From Chitinivorax sp. PXF-14 (GTDB taxonomy: Bacteria > Pseudomonadota > Gammaproteobacteria > Burkholderiales > SCOH01): DNA of 64,000 nt. The DNA lies in contig NZ_JBFNXJ010000010.1 in assembly GCF_040812015.1 (NCBI RefSeq), positions 62,001 through 126,000 of the forward strand, written 5' to 3'. The notes beneath the pieces were generated by a model. That model saw nothing but the letters and a program-made list of their open reading frames with translations. It was not told the origin of the DNA and made no database searches. Positions 53,535 through 62,712 of this stretch are shown here, in pieces. The translations under genes were made by a program, and so were the position numbers. Positions within the stretch are counted from its first letter, which is position 1. Each line of letters starts with the position of its first letter.

Positions 53535-54394
53535 CTAGAGCTTGTCGAGCGGAATCTTCAGGTAGGCCACGCCATTGGCCTCGGGCAATGGAAAGTGCCC
53601 GGCGCGGATATTGATCTGGATCGCCGGCAGCATCAGCACCGGCATGTCGAGCGTACGGTCGCGTGCACTGCGCATGGCGACGAACTCGTCCTCGCCGATG
53701 CCGTCACGCAGGTGGATGTTGGCCGCGCGCTGCTCGGCCACCGTGGCCTGCCATTGCGGGCTGCGGCCGTTCGGCGGATAGTCGTGGCACATGTAGAGGC
53801 GCGTTTCGGGTGGCAGCGACAGCAGCCGGCGCACCGAGCGGTACAGGGTATGCGCGTTGCCGCCGGGGAAATCGCAGCGGGCCGAGCCGACATCGGGCAG
53901 GAACAGCGTATCGCCGATGAACACGGCATCCTCGACCCGGTATGCAACATCGGCGGCGGTATGGCCCGGCACGGCCATCGCCGTGAATTCGAGCTCGCCG
54001 ACCTGAAACCGCTCATCGTCGTGGAACAGATGATCAAATGCCGAGCCATCTGCGATAAAGTCATCGCCGAGATTGAACAGCGCCTTGAAGGCGCGTTGCA
54101 CGGTATGGATCGGCTCGCCGATGCCAACGCGGCCACCACGCGGGCCTTGAGCCACTGTGCGGCGGACAGGTGGTCGGCATGCGCATGGGTTTCGAGTATC
54201 CAGTCGACCGTGAGGCGCTGCTCGCCGACGGCATCGACGATGCGCTGCGCCATCTCGCTATGCGTGCGGCCCGACTTGGGGTTGTAGTCGAGCACCGGGT
54301 CGATCACCGCCGCATGGCCGCCTGGCTGATCGTAGACGAGGTAGCTGATGGTGCAGGTGGCCGGGTCGAAGAAGGCGTCGATATGCGCGGGCAT
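53535..54394 (-). pseudogene. Frameshifted MBL-fold metallo-hydrolase
   Basis: The two parts of one metallo-beta-lactamase-fold protein lie in different frames. The N-terminal frame starts at ATG 54394 behind GGAGGACATAGC and contains ETHAHADHLSAAQWLKARV (HxHxDH). The C-terminal frame resumes GGRVGIGEPIHTVQ and carries VPGHTAADV, VFIGDTLF and MCHDYPPNGR, ending at 53535. Restoring one base in the CCACCAC run at 54133-54139 joins them into 286 residues. The intact family includes persulfide dioxygenase/glyoxalase-II-like enzymes. It may be a true mutation or a sequencing error. Confidence 0.85.
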
Positions 54395-54510
54395 GCTATG
54401 TCCTCCGGACTTCAATTTATAATCCAGTGTAATGTCAGCCCACCCTCTCCATCCATCACGCCGCACGCCATCGGGCGCCACGGCCGACGCGCCACCGCGC
54501 CGCTAGACCC

Positions 54511-56214
54511 ATGATCCTGCCAAGCTGGTTACGCCATTACCGCCGCGCCGACTGGCCTCACGACCTGGTCGCGAGCGCCACGCTGGTCATTTTCCTGGTG
54601 CCGCAGGGGCTCGCTTACGCGCTGCTGGCCGGCCTGCCGGCCCAGGCGGGGCTCTACGCGAGCATCGTGCCGGTGCTGTTCTATGCCTTGCTCGGCACCA
54701 GCGCGACGCTCTCGGTCGGGCCCGCAGCCTTGCCCTCGCTGATGACCACGGCCGCGCTGGCCAGCGTCGCCGCGCCCAGTGCGGCCGGCTATGCCGCGCT
54801 CGCGGCGGCGATCGCGCTGGTCTCCGGCGTGCTGCGGCTGGCGTTCGGCTGGCTGCGCTTCGGCTTTCTCGCCAACTTCCTGTCGCAATCGGTGGTCGGC
54901 GGTTTTGTCAGCGGCTCGGCACTGCTCATCCTGCTGGCGCAGCTGCCGCATCTGCTCGGCGTGGAAAGCCACGCCGCTACCGCCATGGGCATCGTGCAAG
55001 GGCTGTGGCGCCATGCCGACGCATTCAACCTGACCGCACTGTGGCTGTCCTTGGCCGCGCTGGCCCTGCTGTATGCCTGCAAGCTCGGGCTCAAGCCGCT
55101 GCTGGTACGCGCCGGCCTGTCGCCACAGGTGGCCGATCTGGTCGCCAAGGCGTCGCCGATGGCCGTGGTGGCGCTCGCCGGCGGCGTGGTGGCCTGGTTC
55201 GGCCTGCCGGTCAAACAGGTCGGCACGCTGGCGCCGGGGCTGCCGCCGCTGCGCTGGCCGGATGCCGACTGGTCGGCGCTGGCCTCGATCTGGCCTGCCG
55301 TGCTGGCGATCAGCGTGGTCGGCTTCATCGATAGCTACTCGATCGCACAGACACTGGCGCTGCGCCGCCGCGAGTCGGTCGATGCCAACCGCGAGCTGCT
55401 CGCGCTCGGCCTAGCCAACACCGCAGCCGGGCTGACCGCCGGCTTTCCGGTATCGGCCAGCTTCGGCCGCTCGGCCGCCAACGAGCTGGCCGGCGCCAGA
55501 ACCCAGCTGGCGGGCATCCTGGCGGCGCTGTGGATGGCGCTGATCCTGCTGCTGGCGACATGGCTGTTCGCCACGCTGCCGCTGGCGGTGCTGGCCTGTA
55601 CCATCGTGATCGCCGTGCTGCAGCTCATCGACCTGTCCATCCTCAAGCTGGCCTGGCGCTACGATCGGCGCGAGGCGCTGGTGTATGCCGGCACCGGGCT
55701 CGGGGTACTGGCCTTCGGCGTCGTCGATGCCCTGCTGCTCGGCGTCGGCCTGTCCTTGCTGCTGTTCATCTGGCGCACCAGCCAGCCGCACCTGGCCGAG
55801 CTCGGGCGCGTGCCGGGCAGCGAGCACTACCGCAACATCCTGCGCCATCGCGCGGAGACGACGCCGCAGATCCTGGCGGTGCGCGTGGACGAGAGCCTGT
55901 ATTTCGCCAATATCGGCATCGTGCGCGCGCAGCTCGCCGCCATGCTCAACGGCCAGCCGCAGGCACGCCATCTGCTGCTGGTGCTGTCGGCGGTCAACAC
56001 CATCGATATCTCCGCGCTGCAAGGGCTGAGGGAGCTCAACCGGGGCCTGCGCGAGCAAGGCGTGACGCTGAATCTGGCCGAGGTCAAGGGCCCGGTGATG
56101 GATCAGCTCAAGCAGAGCGGCTTTCTCGCCGAGCTGGCCGGGCATGCCTTTCTCTCCACCCATGTGGCGATGACCGCGCTCGGCAGTGCGCATCCGCACG
56201 ATTACGCGATCTGA
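54511..56214 (+). CDS. SulP-family anion transporter with STAS domain
   Basis: Inner-membrane anion transporter of 567 residues. The membrane part (about 1-430) opens with DLVASATLVIFLVPQGLAYALLAGLPAQAGLYASIVP, the SulP signature, and includes PVSASFGRSAANELAGART. A cytoplasmic STAS domain (about 440-555) contains ILAVRVDESLYFANIGIVRAQ and LVLSAVNTIDISALQGLRELNR. Substrate may be sulfate or bicarbonate; cysD-cysN lie 7 kb away, not adjacent, so this is not decisive. Confidence 0.92.
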   Translation: MILPSWLRHYRRADWPHDLVASATLVIFLVPQGLAYALLAGLPAQAGLYASIVPVLFYALLGTSATLSVGPAALPSLMTTAALASVAAPSAAGYAALAAAIALVSGVLRLAFGWLRFGFLANFLSQSVVGGFVSGSALLILLAQLPHLLGVESHAATAMGIVQGLWRHADAFNLTALWLSLAALALLYACKLGLKPLLVRAGLSPQVADLVAKASPMAVVALAGGVVAWFGLPVKQVGTLAPGLPPLRWPDADWSALASIWPAVLAISVVGFIDSYSIAQTLALRRRESVDANRELLALGLANTAAGLTAGFPVSASFGRSAANELAGARTQLAGILAALWMALILLLATWLFATLPLAVLACTIVIAVLQLIDLSILKLAWRYDRREALVYAGTGLGVLAFGVVDALLLGVGLSLLLFIWRTSQPHLAELGRVPGSEHYRNILRHRAETTPQILAVRVDESLYFANIGIVRAQLAAMLNGQPQARHLLLVLSAVNTIDISALQGLRELNRGLREQGVTLNLAEVKGPVMDQLKQSGFLAELAGHAFLSTHVAMTALGSAHPHDYAI

Positions 56215-56223
56215 AGCCGCCCG

Positions 56224-57297
56224 CTAGCCAAGCTCGCGCGCGACGGCCTGGAAGGCGTTGATCAAGGCCGCATCGAAGCGCGTATCGAGCCCGCCGTTGA
56301 CCTCGAACACTGCGCGCAGCACGCCCCGCCGATAATCCTCGCCGGCCAGCCCGCTGACCCGCTCGTACACCAGGTCGGCGCAGGCGAGCATCTGCGCGCC
56401 GGGATGCAGGGGCCGGCGCTGCGGGTCGGGCGGAAAGCCCTTGCCGTTGGCCCACTGGTGGTGTTGACGCACGATCAGCGCCGCCTCTTCGCAGTCTGGC
56501 GCCACGGTCAGCAGCCATTCGGCCGCCCGCGCGGGATGGCCGATGTAGCCGAGCCAGTCGCCGGAGCCGGGCAGCGGCGTGCCGCCGAGCACGCGCTCCG
56601 GCGCGGCCAGCAGGCCCACGTCGTGCCAGTGCACAGCGAGCGTCAGCGCATCGGGGTGGCAGGCGCGCCGGTAGCGTTGGTTCAACGCCAGCACCAGCTT
56701 GAGCTGATAGGCCACGCGGTCGTGCCAGGCAGGGTGGCGCTCGGCCAGGGCGGCGGCGAGCTGTCGGCCGAGCACCAACGCGCGCGCCTGGCTGTCGGGG
56801 AGCGGTGACGCCATCTGCGCCGACTCGTCGGCCAGCCCGAGCCATTCATCGTGGGCGGCCGTGAGTATCTCGCGTGCCGCATCGTCGGCCTCGGGCTGGG
56901 CCTTGGCCCGCGCCAGCTGCTCGATCAACTCGATCAGCGCGAGCCGCCGCCCTTCGTCGAAGCTGCGCCGGTCAGCGAGTGCCTGCATCATCTCGCCGAC
57001 CTGGTCCATGCTCTGCAGCAGCGCCTCCGCCACCAGCGCCGAGCACTCGAAGGTGCGCACGCGCAGGCATTGCAGCACGTCCTCCAGCCGATGCACGAAT
57101 TCGGCGATGCGGTTGGCGCGGCAGTAGGCGAAATCCCCCTTGATCGTGTGCATGTGGCGGAACGCGCTCGCCACCAGGTCGACGGCACCGGGCAGGCGCA
57201 CGAGCTGGTGCAGGTCGTGTTCGAGCAGCGGCAGGTGTTCCCTGACCTCGTCTATGGCGTCCGGCAGCAGTTCGTAATCGACGTCTTGGTCTTCCAT
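56224..57297 (-). CDS. HPt protein fused to a degenerate HD-GYP-like domain
   Basis: Protein of 357 residues. The N-terminal histidine phosphotransfer domain has the phosphorylation motif HTIKGDF with His50. The C-terminal part follows the HD-GYP pattern, with VHWHDVGLLAAPERVLGG (HD present, usual Lys after Gly absent), IGHPARAAEWLL, RQHHQWANGKGFPPD (GFP for GYP) and ACADLVYERVSGL. It could receive a phosphoryl group and signal through a modified c-di-GMP-type domain. Start ATG 57297 is the most natural; upstream in-frame residues look non-coding. Confidence 0.75.
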   Translation of the reverse strand: MEDQDVDYELLPDAIDEVREHLPLLEHDLHQLVRLPGAVDLVASAFRHMHTIKGDFAYCRANRIAEFVHRLEDVLQCLRVRTFECSALVAEALLQSMDQVGEMMQALADRRSFDEGRRLALIELIEQLARAKAQPEADDAAREILTAAHDEWLGLADESAQMASPLPDSQARALVLGRQLAAALAERHPAWHDRVAYQLKLVLALNQRYRRACHPDALTLAVHWHDVGLLAAPERVLGGTPLPGSGDWLGYIGHPARAAEWLLTVAPDCEEAALIVRQHHQWANGKGFPPDPQRRPLHPGAQMLACADLVYERVSGLAGEDYRRGVLRAVFEVNGGLDTRFDAALINAFQAVARELG

Positions 57298-57483
57298 GTC
57301 TGGGCTTTTCAGGCAAAAAACGGTGGTTGGATGCGCCCGCAGTGGCTGGCGGGCAACGCGGCATGGCAAGCCAAGTGCCGTGCCGGCTGGCGCAGCGCCA
57401 TGCCAGCACGGCGGCGGGCCCGGGCGAAACAGTCTGGGGCGATTTCCATGCATCCTTTCACGCTACGGGTGGCCGGCGGCCGG

Positions 57484-58224
57484 TTACGGGTTCAGCGCCG
57501 GTATCCACATTTCCACGATGCCGGGCGTGGTCTTGTCGGCGAGCCGCTCCAGGCGTTGCACGCGCGGCACGATGCCCTGGCTCTCCAGCTCCTGGCCTAG
57601 CCACACCGCCATCGTGCTGGCCGCCTCGCGGTCACTGTCATAGTAGTAGCGCACCTCGGCCGCGCTGACGGGCACCGTCACCTTTTCACTGCCAGGCACC
57701 TTGTAGCCCCGCTTGCGCAGCTTGTCGATGATGGCCTTGACGCGCGGCTGGTCGCGCGCTGCCACATATTGCACGTAAACCGTGGTCCTGGCGTTGAGCT
57801 GTTCGTCCGACAGCTGGCGGGCCTCCTGCCAGCTCTCGCGCGTCGCGTCCGGCGTCGCGCTGTCGCGCATCAGGCCATCGAGCAGGCGGGCGGAAATCTC
57901 CGGCGGAAACGTCGACAGGATCACGGCGCGCATCTGCCGCACATCATGTTCCTCGCTCGAAAAGATCTGCGCCTTGTTCTTCAGCAGGAAATCGCCAAGC
58001 CGGAGCTGCCAGTCGCGCTCATCCTTGATGCGTTGCAGCTCCAGCTCCTTGTCCTTCTGCGTCTGTGCCACCGCCTCGGCCTTGGCCTTCTCGATCTCGG
58101 CGATCTTGAACTGCGAATAGGAGAACACCGTCGTCATCGCCGATGCCGCAAAGGTCAGGATCGCCGCCGAGTGTTTGGTGAACAGGCCCTCGCGCGGCGC
58201 GGGGGATGGGGCATCGTCGCTCAC
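57484..58224 (-). CDS. Membrane-anchored coiled-coil protein of unknown function
   Basis: Protein of 246 residues. One membrane segment near 18-36 (HSAAILTFAASAMTTVFSYS) is followed by a charged coiled coil (IEKAKAEAVAQTQKDKELEL...), a helical middle and a C-terminal domain (VYVQYVAARDQPRVKAIIDK, VRYYYDSDREAASTMAVWL). That last part recalls the LytR C-terminal-like module found in assorted sensing proteins. I cannot assign a function. It precedes a divergent glutathione S-transferase. Confidence 0.65.
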   Translation of the reverse strand: MSDDAPSPAPREGLFTKHSAAILTFAASAMTTVFSYSQFKIAEIEKAKAEAVAQTQKDKELELQRIKDERDWQLRLGDFLLKNKAQIFSSEEHDVRQMRAVILSTFPPEISARLLDGLMRDSATPDATRESWQEARQLSDEQLNARTTVYVQYVAARDQPRVKAIIDKLRKRGYKVPGSEKVTVPVSAAEVRYYYDSDREAASTMAVWLGQELESQGIVPRVQRLERLADKTTPGIVEMWIPALNP

Positions 58225-58447
58225 GGCGGTCTCCTTCTTGCGCCGAAATCAACAGGCGGTCGGGCCCGATCGGCACAGGCTCTGATTGAGTTCTAGACCA
58301 GATGCCGCCCAGCTGCCCGCCGGCCGCATACGTCATGGCCTATACTGGGGAACCAGCCCGGCGACAGCGCGTCACACCCGTCGTCATGGCCACGGGCAGC
58401 CCCGCCGCTGCCCGCCGGCAAGCCCCCTATCCAACAGGAGATTCACC

Positions 58448-59092
58448 ATGTCGCTGACTTTCTACGCGGGCTCGGGCTCGCCCTTTTCCTGGCGCGTGTG
58501 GCTGGCGCTGGAGCACAAACGCGTGGCCTACAGCCTGAGCATGCTGAGCTTCTCGGAGGGCGACCTGCAACGACCAAGTTTTCTCGCGCTCAATCCGCGC
58601 GGCAAGGTGCCGACCATTGTCGACGGCGATTTCGTGCTGTTCGAATCGGCGGCCATCGTCGAATACCTCGACGAGGCCTACCCCGACACGCCGCTGTTCC
58701 CCGGCGACGCTAAGCAGCGCGCCACGGTGCGGCGGCTGGTGCAGGAGGTCGACAACTATCTCGACCAGGCCGTCGAGTCCGTGCTGGGCGAGCTGCTGTG
58801 GAAACAGGGGCTGCCCGACCAGGTCAAGGTGGATGCCGGCTGCGCGGCGATACGCAAGGAGCTCGCCTATTTCGAGCGCTGCCTGAGCCAGGACTTCCTC
58901 GCCGGCCCCTTGTCGGCGGCTGATTTCGCACTGTATTCGATCCTCGCGCTGGCGCTGCGCGTCGAGCAGAAGCGCCATCCCGACCTCGGCGTGAGCGCGG
59001 CCATGGGCCCACGGCTCAAGGCATGGAAGGCGCGCATCGAGGCGCTGCCGTATTTTGCCGCGACCTACCCGCCGCACTGGCGCGAGGCTTGA
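58448..59092 (+). CDS. Glutathione S-transferase family protein
   Basis: Cytosolic GST of 214 residues. The thioredoxin-like N-domain has MSLTFYAGSGSPFSWRVWLALEHKRV (catalytic Ser candidate), NPRGKVPTIVDGDFVLFESAAIVEYLDEAYP (cis-Pro and glutathione-binding ES). The all-helical C-domain carries LAGPLSAADFALYSILALALR. The substrate is unknown. It starts with ATG 58448 behind AGGAGATTCACC. The DUF924 gene follows after two bases, so both are probably cotranscribed. Confidence 0.92.
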   Translation: MSLTFYAGSGSPFSWRVWLALEHKRVAYSLSMLSFSEGDLQRPSFLALNPRGKVPTIVDGDFVLFESAAIVEYLDEAYPDTPLFPGDAKQRATVRRLVQEVDNYLDQAVESVLGELLWKQGLPDQVKVDAGCAAIRKELAYFERCLSQDFLAGPLSAADFALYSILALALRVEQKRHPDLGVSAAMGPRLKAWKARIEALPYFAATYPPHWREA

Positions 59093-59094
59093 TC

Positions 59095-59670
59095 ATGACC
59101 GATGCACAGGCAGTACTCGATTTCTGGTTCGGCCCGGCCGCTGAGCCCGGCTACGGCCAGGCCCGGCCACAGTGGTTCCGCAAGGATGCGGCGTTCGACG
59201 CGGAGATCCGCCGCCGCTTCGGCGAGCTGCATCGCCAGGCCGTGGCGGGCGAGCTCGACGGCTGGGAGGCCGGGCCGACAACGCTGTTGGCGCTGATCGT
59301 CGTGCTCGACCAGTTCTCGCGCAACCTGTTCCGCGACGATGCGCGGGCCTTCGCCGCCGATGCGGCCGCGCGAGCCGCCGCCGAAAAGATGCTGGAACGG
59401 GGCTGGGACAGCGCACTGCTGCCGGTGCAGCGCGCTTTCGTCTACCTGCCTTTCGAGCATGCCGAAGACCTGGCCGCCCAGGCGCGCTCGGTGGCGCTGT
59501 TCAGGCAACTGGCGGCCGAGCCGGGCGACGACGGCTACCTCGATTTCGCGCTGCGGCACCAGGCCGTGATCGAGCGTTTTGGCCGCTTCCCGCATCGCAA
59601 CCACGCCCTGGGCCGGCAATCGAGTGCTACGGAGCTGGCCTTCCTGGCCGAGCCCGGCTCGTCGTTCTGA
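59095..59670 (+). CDS. DUF924-family protein
   Basis: Protein of 191 residues in the DUF924 family, an alpha-helical TPR-like fold of unknown function. Diagnostic segments are VLDFWFGPAAEPGYGQARPQWFRKDAAFDAEIRRRF, LLALIVVLDQFSRNLFRDDARAFAAD, AFVYLPFEHAEDLAAQ and FGRFPHRNHALGRQSSATELAFL. The ATG at 59095 lies two bases after the GST stop with GAGG inside the GST end as ribosome site, indicating translational coupling. Confidence 0.9.
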   Translation: MTDAQAVLDFWFGPAAEPGYGQARPQWFRKDAAFDAEIRRRFGELHRQAVAGELDGWEAGPTTLLALIVVLDQFSRNLFRDDARAFAADAAARAAAEKMLERGWDSALLPVQRAFVYLPFEHAEDLAAQARSVALFRQLAAEPGDDGYLDFALRHQAVIERFGRFPHRNHALGRQSSATELAFLAEPGSSF

Positions 59671-59825
59671 CAGTGCGGCGGTGTCGCATCAGGCCGGGCA
59701 GGGCTCCCTGCCATGGCACGCCAGGCGCCGGCTCAAGGCCCGCCAGTGCGCAAGGCGGGTGAGCGCATTTTCGATGCGCTGGACGATACGGCCTGCCGTT
59801 ACGAAAAGCTGCAATGAGCACCGAA

Positions 59826-59870
59826 AGGAAAAAGCCGTGCCGCCCAAGACGGGAATCGGGCAGCACGGCT
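59826..59870 (-). terminator. Intrinsic terminator after the lipase gene
   Basis: On the minus strand AGCCGTGCTGCCC (59870-59858) pairs with GGGCGGCACGGCT (59845-59833) with one mismatch, and is followed by TTTTTCC (A-run on the plus strand at 59829-59833). It lies 28 bases after the lipase stop. Confidence 0.85.
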
Positions 59871-59897
59871 GGGCGACGCACGCCGGGGCGCGTGCGC

Positions 59898-61079
59898 TTA
59901 CAACGCTTTGAGGCGCTTGGCCTGGGTCAGGTAGAAATTGCGCAGGTAGTCGTTGGACGTCAGGTTGCGCAGGAAGTCACCGCTGCCGATCACGTCCCAG
60001 TGGTCCGCCTGCATGAAGCCCAGGTAGTTCCACTTACCCTTCACCGCCGTACCGTTGTAGTCGACCAGCGGCGCGCCGAATGGCGCTTTCATGCTGTAGG
60101 TGTTGACCACGCCATCGTTCTGCAGCCATGCGCTGCCATAGTTGCGGTAGGCGCCCATGCCAGCCGCGAACGGCGCCAGCACAAGGTTGGTGCTCAGGTC
60201 CGGCAGCTGGTTGCCGGTGAACAGCTCCCTGAAAGTGGTGCCGCTGGTGTAGGAGAAGTAATAGACCTCGGGCGAGGTTTTCACCCACTGGTTCAGCGCC
60301 GCAGCACCCTCCGGGCTCAGGTCGTACAGCGCGACATCCTTGCTGCGCCAGATCGGCGAAGACCACACGCGGTTCCAGTAACTGGCCTGGGTTTCGCCCG
60401 GCTGGCGCTTGAGGCCCCACTGATCGAGCTTGAAGTCGTAGGGCAGGCCCTCCGCGCCGGATGCGCCAAGGAAGGCCGCCACGCCCTTGAGCAAGGTCTT
60501 GGCGAACTCGTTGAAGTTGGTCAGCCTGCCAAAGGTCGTGCCATTGTTGGCGCCCGCTATCGTGGTGTTCGAGCGGACCCAGTCCTTGCCACCCATGAAC
60601 AGCTCTGCCGTACCGTTGCCGGTGGCCGTGCGCTCGTCGGCCGAGCCGTTGCGCAGCAGCTCGATCAGCAGATTGGAGGTCTGCGCGCCCTGGCTGTGCG
60701 AGATCAGGTGAATGCGGTGGGTGCTGTCCCACTGCGGGTCGAGCGCCGAGTAGCAACGGCCATATCGGGCATGACCATGTTTGGCGGCATGGGCGGCACC
60801 GTAGTCCACGCACCCGCCCTTGATCTGATAGTAGGCCTCGACGGCGCGATCCCAGTTCGAGCTGGTCGGGCCCATGGCCACCGTGTAGGTCATGTAACCC
60901 TGGCCCTTCAGGTATTCCTGCAGGTCGAGCGTGCCGCCCCAGTGCTTGTAGCCGAACACCTCGTCGCGGCCCCAGCCACCAAAACCGTGCACCAGCACGA
61001 TGGGATCATCATTTGCCGCCTGCGCCACCGGCACGATCAGCGCGCCCGCCACCAGTAATGCATTCAACCATTTGTTCAT
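59898..61079 (-). CDS. Secreted lipase, family I.5-like
   Basis: Secreted triacylglycerol lipase of 393 residues with signal MNKWLNALLVAGALIVPVAQA. PIVLVHGFGGWGRDEVFGYKHWGG, then GPTSSNWDRAVEAYYQIKGGCVDYGAAHAAKHGHARYGRCY, resemble Geobacillus and Staphylococcus family I.5 lipases. The nucleophile elbow is SHSQGAQTSN in place of AHSQGG. The C-terminal ADHWDVIGSGDF holds the catalytic His. ATG 61079 follows AGGAGGAGTGAAC. It stands alone with its own terminator. A staphylococcal-type lipase in a GC-rich betaproteobacterium is notable. Confidence 0.9.
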   Translation of the reverse strand: MNKWLNALLVAGALIVPVAQAANDDPIVLVHGFGGWGRDEVFGYKHWGGTLDLQEYLKGQGYMTYTVAMGPTSSNWDRAVEAYYQIKGGCVDYGAAHAAKHGHARYGRCYSALDPQWDSTHRIHLISHSQGAQTSNLLIELLRNGSADERTATGNGTAELFMGGKDWVRSNTTIAGANNGTTFGRLTNFNEFAKTLLKGVAAFLGASGAEGLPYDFKLDQWGLKRQPGETQASYWNRVWSSPIWRSKDVALYDLSPEGAAALNQWVKTSPEVYYFSYTSGTTFRELFTGNQLPDLSTNLVLAPFAAGMGAYRNYGSAWLQNDGVVNTYSMKAPFGAPLVDYNGTAVKGKWNYLGFMQADHWDVIGSGDFLRNLTSNDYLRNFYLTQAKRLKAL

Positions 61080-61639
61080 GTTCACTCCTCCTGACCTTGA
61101 TGTGTTCTCTTCGATAATGTTGTTATGACGCTCTCGACTTGCGCGAAAGTGAACACAGCTTAATCAGGTTAGAGTATTAACTCAAGACAAAACGAACAAA
61201 TATTGACTTTGTTTTCGCTTATTAATCATCGCGTTACGGTGTTTGCATGCGAAATATTACATAAATGTGTCGGCGACCTCTCCCCGTTCGCACTCGGCGC
61301 GCTCGGGAAAACCCATTGAATATCAAGCTCATGTTTAGTGCCATTGCTCTAATTTTTTAATGGGAGGCCACCTTCCAGACGTGCCGTCAAACGCATGCCA
61401 ATCCGTCGCCGTCAGCGCGACAGCCTGCATACGGCAGCCGGATCGTTTTCGCACATCGGGGCCGGCACGGCTTGGCAACCGCCGTGCCTCGACGCACTGG
61501 CGTCATATGCATATGCAAAAGCATTCTTTGTTGATGGCGCATGATCGGTTACAGTGGCGGACTGGAAATTTGCGAGGTGTGGCGCTGTCGCACTAAGCAC
61601 TTGTTAATTTGGACTTAATTGGCGGAACGCTTGCCCCGT
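61080..61639. promoter_or_regulatory. Long divergent spacer between lipase and cysD
   Basis: This 560-base spacer has no supported gene. The first 180 bases are AT-rich and must hold the lipase promoter. A perfect 12-bp palindrome CATATGCATATG lies at 61504-61515. A TTAATT direct repeat lies at 61604-61620, just before the cysD start. Promoter boxes could not be assigned with confidence. Confidence 0.5.
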
Positions 61640-62569
61640 ATGACCCTGATCAGTGACACGAGGCTGACTCACCTCAAGCAATTGGAAGCAGAGTCGATTC
61701 ATATCATTCGCGAAGTCGCGGCCGAATTCGAAAACCCAGTGATGCTGTATTCGATCGGCAAGGACTCGGCAGTCATGCTGCACCTCGCGCTCAAGGCCTT
61801 CTATCCGGGCAAGCCGCCGTTCCCGCTGATGCACGTGGACACCACCTGGAAGTTCCAGGAGATGATCAAGTTCCGTGACGAAATGGCGAAGAAGCACGAC
61901 TGGAAGCTGATCGTGCATGTGAACGAAGAAGGCGTGAAGGCCGGCATCAACCCCTTCACCGCCGGCTCCGCCAAGCACACCGACGTGATGAAGACCGAGG
62001 GCCTGAAGCAGGCGCTCAACAAGTACAAGTTCGACGCGGCCTTCGGTGGCGCGCGCCGCGACGAGGAAAAGTCACGCGCCAAGGAGCGCGTCTACTCCTT
62101 CCGCGACAAGAACCACCGCTGGGACCCGAAAAACCAGCGCCCCGAGCTGTGGAACATCTACAACTCCAAGATCGACAAGGGCGAGAGCATCCGCGTCTTC
62201 CCGCTGTCGAACTGGACCGAGCTCGACATCTGGCAATACATCTACCTCGAGAACATCGACATCGTGCCACTGTATTTCTCGGCCGAGCGCCCGGTGATCG
62301 AGCGCGATGGCACGCTGATCATGATCGACGACGATCGCATCCTGCAGTACCTGAGCGCGGAAGAAAAAGCCCGCATCCAGAACAAATCGGTGCGCTTCCG
62401 CACGCTGGGCTGTTACCCGCTCACCGGCGCCGTCGAATCGACCGCCGCGACGCTGCCCGAGATCATCCAGGAAATGCTGCTGACCAAGACCTCCGAACGC
62501 CAGGGCCGCGTGATCGACCACGACTCGGCCGGCTCGATGGAGAAAAAGAAGATGGAAGGCTATTTCTAG
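61640..62569 (+). CDS. cysD: Sulfate adenylyltransferase subunit 2
   Basis: Catalytic subunit that activates sulfate to adenosine 5-prime-phosphosulfate, with CysN. The 309-residue protein shows the PP-loop motif [21 protein letters not shown], then [45 protein letters not shown] and [16 protein letters not shown], all conserved in CysD. The ATG at 61640 fits family length; a TTG at 61619 would add seven residues. cysN follows after 143 bases. Confidence 0.95.
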   Translation: MTLISDTRLTHLKQLEAESIHIIREVAAEFENPVMLYSIGKDSAVMLHLALKAFYPGKPPFPLMHVDTTWKFQEMIKFRDEMAKKHDWKLIVHVNEEGVKAGINPFTAGSAKHTDVMKTEGLKQALNKYKFDAAFGGARRDEEKSRAKERVYSFRDKNHRWDPKNQRPELWNIYNSKIDKGESIRVFPLSNWTELDIWQYIYLENIDIVPLYFSAERPVIERDGTLIMIDDDRILQYLSAEEKARIQNKSVRFRTLGCYPLTGAVESTAATLPEIIQEMLLTKTSERQGRVIDHDSAGSMEKKKMEGYF

Positions 62570-62580
62570 CCCAGCGCGGA

Positions 62581-62596
62581 TCGGGCTCTAGCCCGA
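62581..62596. other. Short hairpin after cysD
   Basis: TCGGGCT and AGCCCGA pair perfectly around CT, twelve bases after the cysD stop. No T tract follows. It may protect the cysD mRNA end or attenuate cysN. Confidence 0.5.
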
Positions 62597-62603
62597 CCCA
62601 CGG

Positions 62604-62633
62604 TAGCCCGGATGGCGCGTAGCGGAGTCCGGG
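62604..62633. repeat. REP-like element between cysD and cysN
   Basis: TAGCCCGGATGGCGCGTAGC, continuing to GGAGTCCGGG, forms an imperfect stem CCCGGA/TCCGGG. It closely resembles the widely scattered GTAGCCCGGATG-type intergenic repeat of proteobacteria. A second CATCCGGG lies at about 62681-62688. Only one full copy is visible in the window. Confidence 0.55.
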
Positions 62634-62712
62634 TTCGCAAGCAAACAAGTGAGCAATGCCCGGAAGCAAGCCTAGCGCCCCCATCCGGGCACCCCAGCCG
62701 GACCAAAGACAC

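Noticed and set aside
61360-61596. 78-codon open frame in the lipase-cysD spacer
   Set aside because: No ribosome site, no conserved pattern, uneven composition; most likely leader DNA.
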